64,000 nucleotides of DNA from Streptomyces sp. B21-083 (GTDB lineage Bacteria; Actinomycetota; Actinomycetes; Streptomycetales; Streptomycetaceae), in the NCBI RefSeq assembly GCF_036898825.1, contig NZ_JARUND010000002.1, forward strand, positions 3,038,001 through 3,102,000, read 5' to 3'. The notes beneath the pieces were generated by a model. That model did not search any database and was not told the DNA's origin. It was given only the letters and a program-made list of their open reading frames with translations. Positions 16,441-24,656 of this stretch are shown piece after piece. Positions within the stretch are counted from its first letter, which is position 1; the number at the start of each line of letters is the position of its first letter. Position numbers and translations under genes: made by a program.

Positions 16441-17682
16441 ATGAGTCGACCGCCACTGGGCCGCGCCGAACCGCCCTGGCCGAGGATCACCGACGTGGCG
16501 GCGCGCCGGGCGGCGGGCTGGGTGCCGTCTCCGCTCGACTCCTTCGTCCTCAAGGTGCACAGCCGCTGCGACCTGGCCTGCGACTACTGCTACATGTACC
16601 GCTCGCACGACCAGAGTTGGCGTGCCCAGCCGCGCACGATGGCCCCGGCGACCCTCGCCCGCACCGCCGAGCGGATCGCCGAGCACCTGTCCGCGCACGG
16701 AGTCCCCGAGGCCGGCGTGGTCCTGCACGGCGGCGAGCCGCTGCTGATCGGCGACGAGGCGCTCGCGCGGACGGTCCGCACCCTGCGCACGGTGGTCGGC
16801 GACGGGGTACGACTGCACCTGAGCCTGCAGACCAACGGCCTCCGTCTCACCGAGCAACGCCTCGACCTGCTCGGCGAGTTGGACGTGACGGTCGGGGTGA
16901 GCACCGACGGCTCCCGGGCCGCCCACGACCTGCACCGCCGGGGCGCCGACGGCCGTGGCAGCCACACCCGGGTCGAGGCTTCGCTGCGTCGCCTGGCGAG
17001 CGAGCGCCACCGCCGGCTGTTCGGCGCGCTGCTGTGCACGATCGACCTGCGCAACGACCCGGTACGCACCTACGAGGCCCTGCTGACCCACGGTCCACCG
17101 GCCGTCGACTTCCTGCTCCCGCTGGGCAACTGGCAGACCCCGCCGCCCGGTCTGGACCCGCGCGGCCGGCGCACTCCGTACGCGGACTGGCTGTGGGCGG
17201 TCTTCGAGCGCTGGTACGGCGCCCGGACCAAGGAGACCTCGGTCCGCCTCCTCGACAACCTCCTCGCCCTGCTGCTCGGCGCCACCCCGCGCACCGAGGC
17301 GCTCGGCCTGTCCCCGGTGCGCTACGCGGTGGTCGACACGGACGGTTCCCTCACCCAGGACGACACGCTGCGCACCGCGTACGACGGCGCCGCCCGGACC
17401 GGCCTCGACATCCACCGCCACTCCTTCGACACCCTGCTGCTCCACCCGGGCGTCGCGGCCCGCCAGTGGGGCGCCGCCGCCCTGTCCGCCGCCTGCCTCG
17501 CCTGTCCCCTGCACCGGGTCTGCGGAGGCGGCCACTACGCCACCCGCTACGACCGTGCCACGGGCTTCGCCAACCCGAGCGTGTACTGCGCCGACCTGAC
17601 CGAACTGATCGGCCGCGTACGGGGACGCCTCAGCGCGGACCTGGGGACGCCCGGCGTGCCGCTGGCCTCGGGAGCGGCATGA
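16441..17682 (+). CDS. fxsB: FxsB-family cyclophane-forming radical SAM/SPASM peptide maturase
   Basis: A 413-residue radical SAM protein. The [4Fe-4S] SAM motif CDLACDYC gives Cys 43, 47 and 50, followed by YMY as in FxsB proteins. VVLHGGEPLLIGDEAL is the GGEP motif that binds SAM. A SPASM-type auxiliary cluster region lies at residues 352-383 (CLACPLHRVC then a later Cys). FxsB enzymes join an aromatic ring carbon to a beta carbon two residues on, forming three-residue cyclophanes in the precursor. The start ATG is preceded by GGGGGAAG. The gene overlaps the next as ATGA, so maturase and hydroxylase are coupled. Confidence 0.9.
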   Translation: MSRPPLGRAEPPWPRITDVAARRAAGWVPSPLDSFVLKVHSRCDLACDYCYMYRSHDQSWRAQPRTMAPATLARTAERIAEHLSAHGVPEAGVVLHGGEPLLIGDEALARTVRTLRTVVGDGVRLHLSLQTNGLRLTEQRLDLLGELDVTVGVSTDGSRAAHDLHRRGADGRGSHTRVEASLRRLASERHRRLFGALLCTIDLRNDPVRTYEALLTHGPPAVDFLLPLGNWQTPPPGLDPRGRRTPYADWLWAVFERWYGARTKETSVRLLDNLLALLLGATPRTEALGLSPVRYAVVDTDGSLTQDDTLRTAYDGAARTGLDIHRHSFDTLLLHPGVAARQWGAAALSAACLACPLHRVCGGGHYATRYDRATGFANPSVYCADLTELIGRVRGRLSADLGTPGVPLASGAA

Positions 17683-19085
17683 ACCCGTCGCCGTACCGGA
17701 TGCCGGGGGCGCTGTTCGACGCGATCGCCGGGGGCGGCGGCGGGGCGGCGGCCCTGCGGCTGCTGGGCCGTGCCGAGCACAGCAGGCGCCTGGCCTGCGC
17801 GTACGCCGTGACCGTGGCGGCCCGGGAGACCGGGGGCCGGGCCGGTGAGGCGGCCGAGCACGCCTGGGGGCTGTTCACCGACGCCACGCGTGCCGCGCCC
17901 GACGCGGTGGCCGCCGTACTGACCCACCCGTCGGCGGGCCCCGCCCTGTTCGGCCTGCTGGCCCAGCTGCGCCACCCGAACGGTCAACTCCCGCCGCCCG
18001 TACACTGGTTCACCGCCCTGGCGATGTCTGCGGCGGCCCGTGCGGGGCTGCCGACCCGGGCCGAGCTGCCCCTCACCGGTTCCTGGGCCGCCCTGCCTTC
18101 CCTGGGCCGGGCCCGCTTCCCCGGCGCCCGCCCCGGCGACCGCGCCGAGGTGCGCGTCGACGGCTCGGGCCACTGCCGCGTCACAGCGGCGGGCGAAACG
18201 GTCGAGGTGCCCGGACTCCCGTACCCCGGCGGTCCGTTGAGCGGTCCGGCACCCGAACCCGTCCGCTCCGACGGCTTCCACGGCACCACCGGCCGCTGGC
18301 ACGGCGCGCAGTTGCTCACCGTCCTCGACGGCGGCGCCCCGCTGCTGCTGGACACCCTCGACCCGCCCTGTTTCCCGCACTCCGCCCGCCACCCCGAGGG
18401 CCTCTCCACCGCCGAGGCGCAGCGGTGGGCCGGGCCGGCCCGGGGCGCCTGCCGGCTCCTGCGCGCCGACCATCCCGAGACGTACGCCGAACTGGCCGCC
18501 GGACCACACCTGTTGGTGCCGCTGACCCACCCCGGCCACGGCAACAGGAGCGGCAGCAGCGCGGAGACGTTCGGCTGTATGGCGCTGTCTGAGCCGACCT
18601 CGGTGACGGGCCTCGCGGTGACCCTCACGCACGAGACACAGCACAACAAACTGGCGGCGCTGCTCCACCTCTTCGACCTGTTCGAACCGGGCGGCCCCGA
18701 CCGCTTCTACGCCGCCTGGCGCCCCGACCCCCGCCCGCTGCCCGGCCTGTTCCACGGGGCCTACGCGCATCTGGGCGTCGCCCGCTTCTGGGAGCGCCGC
18801 CGGGAGACGGAACCCGACCCGGCGCTGCGTGCCACCGCGCACGCCCAGTTCGCCCGCTGGCGGCTGGCCGCCCACGAGGCGACCACCGTCGCCCTGTCCT
18901 CGGGCCGTCTCACCCCCCTCGGCCACCGCTTCGCCCAGCACATGCTGACCGCCCTGGACACCCTGCGCCGTCTGCCGGTGCCCGCCCCGGCCCTCCACCA
19001 CGCCGAATCGGCGGCCCGCGCCCACCGCACCGACTGGCACAACCGGAACGGGGCCGGGGAGGGAGCCCGCAGACTGTCAGCATGA
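17679..19085 (+). CDS. HExxH-motif peptide beta-hydroxylase-like protein of the FxsB system
   Basis: A 468-residue protein with the signature HETQH at residues 318-322 in the context TLTHETQHNKLAALLHLFDL, then ARFWERRRETEPD and a Trp/Arg-rich helical end. This is the pattern of the aKG-HExxH-type peptide beta-hydroxylase family (TIGR04267), which accompanies FxsB maturases. Family members are described as metal-dependent hydroxylases of the RiPP precursor rather than proteases. The N-terminal 250 residues are Ala/Pro-rich with no signal peptide. Its start overlaps the fxsB stop (ATGA). Confidence 0.85.
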   Translation: MNPSPYRMPGALFDAIAGGGGGAAALRLLGRAEHSRRLACAYAVTVAARETGGRAGEAAEHAWGLFTDATRAAPDAVAAVLTHPSAGPALFGLLAQLRHPNGQLPPPVHWFTALAMSAAARAGLPTRAELPLTGSWAALPSLGRARFPGARPGDRAEVRVDGSGHCRVTAAGETVEVPGLPYPGGPLSGPAPEPVRSDGFHGTTGRWHGAQLLTVLDGGAPLLLDTLDPPCFPHSARHPEGLSTAEAQRWAGPARGACRLLRADHPETYAELAAGPHLLVPLTHPGHGNRSGSSAETFGCMALSEPTSVTGLAVTLTHETQHNKLAALLHLFDLFEPGGPDRFYAAWRPDPRPLPGLFHGAYAHLGVARFWERRRETEPDPALRATAHAQFARWRLAAHEATTVALSSGRLTPLGHRFAQHMLTALDTLRRLPVPAPALHHAESAARAHRTDWHNRNGAGEGARRLSA

Positions 19086-19120
19086 GGGACCGGTACCGGC
19101 ATGCCTGTCCGACACCGTGG

Positions 19121-19142
19121 CGTGGCCGGGCCACCGGCCACG
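19121..19142 (+). terminator. Hairpin after the maturase/hydroxylase operon
   Basis: Arms CGTGGCCG and CGGCCACG with a six-base loop, 36 bp after the hydroxylase stop. There is no U tract, as is common in Streptomyces. The region is GC-repeat-rich, so the hairpin could be incidental. Confidence 0.4.
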
Positions 19143-19145
19143 GGG

Positions 19146-19308
19146 TCACGTGCCGCGGGGTCACGTGCCGCGGGGTCACGTGCCGCGGGGTCACGGGGCC
19201 ACGTGCCGCCGGACCACGGAACCACGTGCCACCGGGCCACCGGGCCACCGGGCCACCGGGCCACCGGGCCACCGGGCCACCGGGCCACCGGGCCACCGGG
19301 CCACCGGG
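19146..19308. repeat. 15-bp x3 and 8-bp x10 tandem repeats with G-quadruplex spacing
   Basis: Three copies of TCACGTGCCGCGGGG (19146-19190) precede ten perfect copies of CCACCGGG (19229-19308). The plus strand therefore carries GGG every 8 bp, matching the G3-N5-G3 pattern of potential G-quadruplexes. The array lies in the 477-bp non-coding gap between the hydroxylase gene and the GH5 gene (19086-19562). Apart from the hairpin at 19121 and the palindrome at 19502 I see nothing else in that gap. Confidence 0.9.
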
Positions 19309-19501
19309 CCAGTCTCGCTGAGTCTGCCGGCTGAGTCCCGGCCGGCCCGGTCGCGTGCGGCGCCGCTCTTCTCAGACCGCCCGACCGGTGACGTACCCGG
19401 CACTCTCACGTTCGACCTGTCGGCTTCCGTTCCACCCAGCGGACGCGTTACGCGCCGGAAACCTTGACGATCCCTGTGGCGGGTGCCACGATTTCGGCGC
19501 C

Positions 19502-19523
19502 GCGATGTTTACGTAAACATCGC
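19502..19523. promoter_or_regulatory. Perfect 22-bp palindrome, likely repressor operator of the GH5 gene
   Basis: The arms GCGATGTTTAC and GTAAACATCGC are exact reverse complements. The site lies 40 bp before the GH5 start codon, where a LacI-type repressor would block transcription. Its core TTACGTAA recurs in the palindrome upstream of the second GH5 gene (54793-54820). Confidence 0.65.
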
Positions 19524-19562
19524 CCCCCTCGGTCTCCGACCGGCATGCGAAAGGGCAAGTTG

Positions 19563-20639
19563 ATGCGTAACATCCTCGGCGCCACCCGCCCCTCCCCCAG
19601 ACTGCGCGCAGCCCTCGTGGCGCTCGCGATCGCCGCGACCAGCGGTACGGCGGTCGCCGTCAGCCCCGCCTCCGCCTCCACCCCTGCCGCCGCAGGCGGC
19701 GCGCCGAGCAAGGGCACCACCCAGTTCAAGGGCGTCAACTGGGCCGACCCGCGCGACAACTTCGCCGACGACCTGCTCCAGCTGTCCGGTCTGTCGACCT
19801 CCGACAACTACGCCCGGACGTACGCCAAGTCGACCCGGATCATCGCCGCCTTCCGCGCGAACCTCGGTGCCAACACCGTGCGGCTGCCGATCAACCCGTA
19901 CACGGTCAACGGCTCCTACTGGAAGTCGTACCGCGCGGTCATCGACGCGGCGTCCGACCAGGGATTCAAGGTGATCGTCTCCTACTGGGAGGGCACCGGC
20001 GCCCAGAAGGACGGGTTCATCGACGACACGGCCACCTACTGGCCCATGTGGAACAGGGTCGTCAAGGCCTACAGCAAGGACAGGCACGTCTACTTCGAGC
20101 CGATGAACGAGCCGCACGGCTACACGGACACCGAGTGGGCCGACATCGCGGCGAAGTGGCTCGCGACCTACAAGTCCGTGCCCCGTAACCAGGTGTTCGT
20201 CAGCGGCGCCGGCTACAACGACCACGTCACGTCCGTCTGCGCCGACCCGCGCCTGAAGGGCACCTATCTGTCGCTGCACCACTACGGCTTCTGGAAGGAC
20301 TACGCGACCTACGACCAGTGGGTTGCCGACCTGAAGGTACGTATCGGCAACTGCGCCAACCGGACCGTCGCGGACGAGTTCGGGGCCTTCATGACCACGG
20401 GGCTCGACTACAACAAGAAGACCCCCGACAACTTCGTCAACTACATGCAGGCCGTCACCGACACCTTCCGCGAGCTGAAGATGGGCTCCGTCTACTGGCC
20501 CGGCCTGCGCACCGACGACATGTACTCGATCCAGAAGCTGGTCGGCGACCCCAACCGCCCCTGGCTGGCCACCACCAACCAGTCCGGCGCCGACCGCCTC
20601 GCCTGGGGCTGGGGCCGCGGCAAGCCCGTCAAGGGCTGA
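19563..20639 (+). CDS. Secreted GH5 glycoside hydrolase (endoglucanase/mannanase-like)
   Basis: A 358-residue secreted enzyme. The signal peptide runs to about residue 40 (hydrophobic core LRAALVALAIAA, cleavage near PASAS). The GH5 (beta/alpha)8 core carries the acid/base Glu183 in FEPMNEPHG and the nucleophile Glu272 in VADEFGAF, with HYGFW as the active-site His region. No carbohydrate-binding module is attached. The ATG at 19563 has GAAAGGG upstream; an in-frame ATG lies at 19545. It is paralogous to the GH5 at 53205-54686 (both contain FRGVNWADPRDN-like and YWPGLR segments). It likely hydrolyses beta-1,4-glucans or mannans outside the cell. Confidence 0.9.
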   Translation: MRNILGATRPSPRLRAALVALAIAATSGTAVAVSPASASTPAAAGGAPSKGTTQFKGVNWADPRDNFADDLLQLSGLSTSDNYARTYAKSTRIIAAFRANLGANTVRLPINPYTVNGSYWKSYRAVIDAASDQGFKVIVSYWEGTGAQKDGFIDDTATYWPMWNRVVKAYSKDRHVYFEPMNEPHGYTDTEWADIAAKWLATYKSVPRNQVFVSGAGYNDHVTSVCADPRLKGTYLSLHHYGFWKDYATYDQWVADLKVRIGNCANRTVADEFGAFMTTGLDYNKKTPDNFVNYMQAVTDTFRELKMGSVYWPGLRTDDMYSIQKLVGDPNRPWLATTNQSGADRLAWGWGRGKPVKG

Positions 20640-20707
20640 GTCGAGGACCGAGGTCCAAGGCCGATACGCCGTTGATCGGCGCCGGTCGGGACCGTAGGTT
20701 CGAGATC

Positions 20708-21583
20708 ATGACGAACCTACGGATCGGTGTGATGTACGACCGCGACTGGGCCCCGGAAGGGCTGCCCGGATTCGCGCGGCAGGCCGAGGCCCTCGGCGTC
20801 GACGACCTGTGGGTGGTCGAGGACCTCGGCTGGAACGGCGGCGTGTCCGCGGCCGCCGTGGCGCTCGGCGCGACGGAAAGGCTGCGGGTCGGCATCGGGA
20901 TCACCCCGGCCCCGTTGCGCAGCCCGGCGCTGCTGGCGATGGAACTGGCGACGCTGGCCCGGGTGTTCCCGGGCCGGCTCGTCGCCGGGATCGGGCACGG
21001 GGTGCGGGAGTGGATGGCCTCGGTCGGCGTCGCCCCCCGCTCGCCGCTGGCCCTGCTGGAGGAGACCATCACCTCCGTGCGGGCCCTGCTGCGCGGGGAG
21101 CGGGTCGAGCTGGCGGGTCGCGAAGTGCGCCTGGACGGAATCCAGTTGGTCCACCCGGCCGCCGAACCTCCACCGGTGGTCGCGGGTGTGGTGCGACCCC
21201 TCTCACTGGAGCTCTCCGGCCGGGTCGCCGACGGCACCCTGATCGCCGAGGGCCACGGCCCGCGCGACCTGGAGAACACCCGGGCGCTCACCGCGAAGGG
21301 CGGCGCCGGCCCTGACCACACCCTCACGGTGCTGGCCTTCTGCTGCGTGGGCGACGACCCCGGCGAGGTGGCGCGGACCCTCCACCCGCAGACGGAGGGC
21401 CAGGCCGGCTGGCTCGACCGCCCGCAGGAGGACGTGTTCACCGTGTCCGGCAGCGCCCCGGAGGCCGCCGAGGACATCGCCGCGCTGTCGGCGGCCGGCG
21501 CGGACACCGTCGTACTCCGTATCGCCGGTGCCGAGCCGCTGCGCCAACTCGAAGCCGTACTGGGGGCCTTGGGGCGTCGCTGA
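20708..21583 (+). CDS. LLM-class flavin/F420-dependent oxidoreductase
   Basis: A 291-residue luciferase-like protein. The N-terminal strand MTNLRIGVMYDRDWAPEG, the segment LRVGIGITPAPLRSPALLAM and the later FPGRLVAGIGHGVREWM are the standard pattern of F420-dependent LLM oxidoreductases. It is cytoplasmic, with unknown substrate. It follows the GH5 gene by 68 bp, which contain a small inverted repeat (GCCGAT...ATCGGC). It converges with the expansin-like gene, with only 8 bp between stops. Confidence 0.8.
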   Translation: MTNLRIGVMYDRDWAPEGLPGFARQAEALGVDDLWVVEDLGWNGGVSAAAVALGATERLRVGIGITPAPLRSPALLAMELATLARVFPGRLVAGIGHGVREWMASVGVAPRSPLALLEETITSVRALLRGERVELAGREVRLDGIQLVHPAAEPPPVVAGVVRPLSLELSGRVADGTLIAEGHGPRDLENTRALTAKGGAGPDHTLTVLAFCCVGDDPGEVARTLHPQTEGQAGWLDRPQEDVFTVSGSAPEAAEDIAALSAAGADTVVLRIAGAEPLRQLEAVLGALGRR

Positions 21584-21591
21584 CCGGTGGG

Positions 21592-22584
21592 TCAGTGCGC
21601 GGCGAACTGGACGCGGGTGGGCTGGACGACGTCCGGCCGTACCGTGATCCCGTCGATGGTCAGCTGCTCCCCGTAGATGTCGCTGATCCTGATCGCGCCA
21701 CCGCATCCGTCGCCCTGCTCGGAGAGAAAGTAGTTGTAGCCGGTGCGCGCCAGCCGGACCCAGCCGCCGCCGGTACGGACTTCGAGGCGGGCCAGCGGAT
21801 TGCGGTGGCCGATCACCTGGATGCCGCACCAGTACTTGCTGGACCCGGTCTTGTAGCGGATCGAGACCGGGTCGGCCGTGGAGGGGCTCAGCAGGCTCCA
21901 GGTGATCGGGATCCGGCCGGTCACGGGGGCGGCGAGCTTGGCGAACGCCTGGGGGCTGAGGTCGAGTTGCCCGGGGAGGCAGGCCCCGGGGCACTCGTTG
22001 GTGATCCGTACCGTGACGGAGGCCCCGCTCGCCGCGCGGACGAGGATGTACGCCCCGCACGCCATGGACGTCTCGTAGTCGGCGGTGTTCATCGCGGCGG
22101 TCATGACGTCGCTGGTCGGCCCGTACAGGCAGGCGCCGTCACCGCTTCCGGTGTCGTAGAAGGTGGCGACCCCCGTGTAGGTGGTGCCGGGCTGGATCCG
22201 CCCCGCCAACGGCGCCGACCCGGAGGCCGGGCGGGCGGCGACGCCACCGCTGCCACTGCCGTCACCCGTGGCCGGGGCCTTGGGCCTGGCCTTCGGTTTC
22301 GGCTTCGCGGCGGCCGGGACGGTCGGCGTGGCCTTCGGGGCGGGGGAGCGGGTCGCCGAGGGCGTCGGGGACGGCGTGGGCTCCGGTGTGGTGGGCGGAA
22401 CGATCACCCGGGCGCCGGCGGCGGACGCGACCGTCCCGGCCTCGTCGTCGGCCTGGTGGCCGGGCCGTAGAGCCATGACCAGGGATATGACGATCGCGAC
22501 GGCCGCGGCGGCGGCGCAGACGAGAACGCCGCGCCGGTGACGGGGAGAACGGCGCTGGGAACGTCGTGAGGAACGGGACGCCAC
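21592..22584 (-). CDS. Secreted expansin-like (EXLX1-type) cellulose-binding protein
   Basis: About 330 residues from a GTG start. A basic N-terminus (RRSQRRSPRHRRG) precedes a membrane/signal segment (VLVCAAAAAVAIVISLVMAL), then a long Pro/Thr/Lys linker. The folded part holds a double-psi beta-barrel (GVATFYDTGSGDGACLYGP, VRITNECPGACLPGQLDLS) and a beta-sandwich end (PVSIRYKTGSSKYWCGIQV). Together these are the expansin domains D1 and D2 of bacterial EXLX1 proteins. Expansins loosen cellulose or cell wall without hydrolysis. It is divergent from the GH25 gene, fitting a wall-degradation block. Confidence 0.8.
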   Translation of the reverse strand: MASRSSRRSQRRSPRHRRGVLVCAAAAAVAIVISLVMALRPGHQADDEAGTVASAAGARVIVPPTTPEPTPSPTPSATRSPAPKATPTVPAAAKPKPKARPKAPATGDGSGSGGVAARPASGSAPLAGRIQPGTTYTGVATFYDTGSGDGACLYGPTSDVMTAAMNTADYETSMACGAYILVRAASGASVTVRITNECPGACLPGQLDLSPQAFAKLAAPVTGRIPITWSLLSPSTADPVSIRYKTGSSKYWCGIQVIGHRNPLARLEVRTGGGWVRLARTGYNYFLSEQGDGCGGAIRISDIYGEQLTIDGITVRPDVVQPTRVQFAAH

Positions 22585-22606
22585 GGCAATGGTCCTTAAC
22601 TGGTCC

Positions 22607-22644
22607 GGAAGTACAGGTGCTCGATGGAAGTACAAGTGCTCGAT
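22607..22644. repeat. 19-bp tandem duplication between divergent wall-active genes
   Basis: Two adjacent 19-bp copies beginning GGAAGTACA and ending TGCTCGAT (22607-22625 and 22626-22644) differ at one base. They lie just upstream of the expansin-like gene (minus) and the GH25 gene (plus), so they could be paired regulator sites. No function is shown. Confidence 0.6.
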
Positions 22645-22722
22645 GCGAGGCTCCGGTTGAGGCAGCTTCCGGCCCTCAGTCGCCACCGCGCCCGAAAAGG
22701 TTGCCGCGGTTTCGCGGATCCG

Positions 22723-24140
22723 GTGAAAGTCGCCTCCCCTCCTCGGCCGCGGTGGGCCGCGCCGCCGTCTTCCGTGCGCGGTCTGACCCTGGCCGTAACA
22801 GCGGTCCTGCCCCTGTACGGGCCCACGGCGGTACAGGCGGCGCAGGAGGTACAGGAGGTACAGGAGGTACAGCGGCGCAGGCCGGGGCGACCGCGGTCGC
22901 GGTCTGCGGGCGTACCAGCGCGCAGCCCACGCTGGAACGGGGAGCGACGGGGGACGCGGCGGCCGAGGCCCAGTGCCAACTGAACCTGGCGACGAAGCCG
23001 AGCCGGTACACGCCGATCGCGGCGGACGACTCGTTCGGGCCGGCGACGGAGACACGGGTCAGGGAGTTCCAGCGGTGTGCCGGGCTGGGCGTGGACGGTG
23101 TGCTCGGCCCCCAGACCTGGGCGGCGCTCAACACCTGGGCCGCCGAGCCGCACACCTGCGCGACCCAGGGCACGTCCGGCACGGCGCAGGCGACCGTGTG
23201 CGGCCACACCGACACGCGGCCGACACTGAAGCGGGGTGCGAAGAGCGCTGAGGTCAAGGAGGTGCAGTGCCGGCTGAACCTCGCCATGGAGGCGTTCCAC
23301 TATCCGCCGCTGACGATCGACGGCGACTTCGGGGACGGTACGGAATCCCGGGTCGTCGAGTTCCAGCACTGCGCCAACCTCGGGGCCGACGGCACGGTGG
23401 GCCCGAACACCTGGGCGAAGCTGGTGGACTGGTCCAGCCGTAACACGTACTGCACGCCACCGCGTCCCGCCGGGTACCCCATCGACGGCCTCGACACCGC
23501 CAAGTACCAGCACCCCGGCGGCGCGCCGATCGACTGGAAGGCCGTGCGGGCCTCGGGCGTCGAGTTCGCGACGGTCAAGGCCACCCGGGGCATGAACGTC
23601 ACCGACGAGTACCTCACCGCCGACCTCCAGGGAGCGCGGGCGGCGGGGCTGGCCGTGGCGCCGTACCACTTCTACACGGGCACGGCGGCGGACACGGGTG
23701 GCGCCCAGGCCGACCGGTTCATCGCCGCCGTACGCGCGACCGGCTACACCGGGCGGCGGGCGGGCGACCTCCCGCCGGTCTTCGACCTGGAACGCATGGA
23801 CGACGGCAGCGGACGCTGTCCCACCTACGGCACGGTGGACGACGCCAGGGCCTGGCTCGACCGGGTGGAGGCGGCCTTCGGCCGTACGCCGATCGTCTAC
23901 ACCCAGAAGTCCGTCCTGGACGACTGCCTGGGTTCGACCACCGCCTTCGCCCGGTATCCGCTGCAACTCGCGGACTACCGCCAGTCGATCACCCAGCCGC
24001 CGCTGCCCAACGGCTCGACGACCTGGGCGATGTGGCAGTACACGGACGCCGCGCTCTTCCCGGGCATCCAGGCACCGGCGACCGCCGACGTCTTCAACGG
24101 CACCCAGGCCGACCTGGACCGCCTGGCCAACCGCACCTGA
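22723..24140 (+). CDS. Secreted GH25 lysozyme with two peptidoglycan-binding domains (frameshifted near the signal peptide)
   Basis: The mature protein is in one frame. It has two PG-binding-1-like repeats (FGPATETRVREFQRCAGLGV and FGDGTESRVVEFQHCANLGA) and a GH25 domain starting PIDGLDTAKYQ. The GH25 domain has the DxE catalytic motif in PVFDLERMDD and ends WAMWQYTDAA. The likely signal peptide (VRGLTLAVTAVLPLYGPTAV, from GTG 22723) is in the +1 frame, so one base appears missing around 22840-22890, in or next to 9-bp AGGAGGTAC repeats. Read from the in-frame start alone the protein would lack an export signal. It would cleave the muramyl beta-1,4 bond. Confidence 0.75.
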
Positions 24141-24165
24141 CCCACGTAACGAAACGGAGACCACC

Positions 24166-24582
24166 ATGATCCGCAGCAAGGCGTTCGCCTCGGTCCTGCT
24201 CACCGCGACCGCGCTGCTGGGAGCGGGCGTCGCGCCCGCCTCCGCGCAGTCCTCCGCCGCCGCGGCCAGCTGCTACGGCGGCGCGAAGACCCTGACGTAC
24301 ACCTACTCGACGGCCGCCAAGGAGTACGGCACCTACACCACGTCCTCGCGCTGCGGTGACATCAACATGCGGCTCGTCACGGACAAGCCCGGGGTGTATC
24401 TGGACGCCTGCGTGGTGTTCGTCGACCACACCACCAAGTGCAACCACGACAACACGTACTCCACCCACGGCACCGAGTGGGCGACCGTCGCCACCGACGT
24501 CAAGGACGGCACCCACTTCGTCCTGCGGGTGCGCGCCTACGACACCGACGCGCAGAACGTGACGTTCCAGCTCGCCTACTGA
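24166..24582 (+). CDS. Small secreted protein of unknown function
   Basis: A 138-residue protein with a clear signal peptide (MIRSKAFASVLLTATALLG, cleavage after PASA). The mature domain is beta-rich and contains four cysteines (SCYGG, SSRCGD, DACVV, TKCNH), probably two disulfides. No catalytic motif is recognised. It begins 26 bp after the GH25 stop and is followed by the M15 peptidase gene, so it may be part of a secreted wall-active gene set. Confidence 0.7.
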   Translation: MIRSKAFASVLLTATALLGAGVAPASAQSSAAAASCYGGAKTLTYTYSTAAKEYGTYTTSSRCGDINMRLVTDKPGVYLDACVVFVDHTTKCNHDNTYSTHGTEWATVATDVKDGTHFVLRVRAYDTDAQNVTFQLAY

Positions 24583-24656
24583 CCGCCCCACCACCCACCA
24601 CCCACCACCCACCACCCAGCGCACCTCCTCGCACCCCCGTTTCCGAAAGGACGACC

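Noticed and set aside
13382..16444. Long plus-strand open frame (over 1000 codons) opposite the STAND/TPR gene
   Set aside because: It is antisense to a well-supported gene, is Gly/Val/Arg-biased as expected for a GC-rich shadow frame, and has no domain.
24585..24620. CCACCCA repeat run before the M15 gene as a regulatory array
   Set aside because: A short low-complexity run in a 74-bp gap; it has no dyad symmetry and no link to a regulator.
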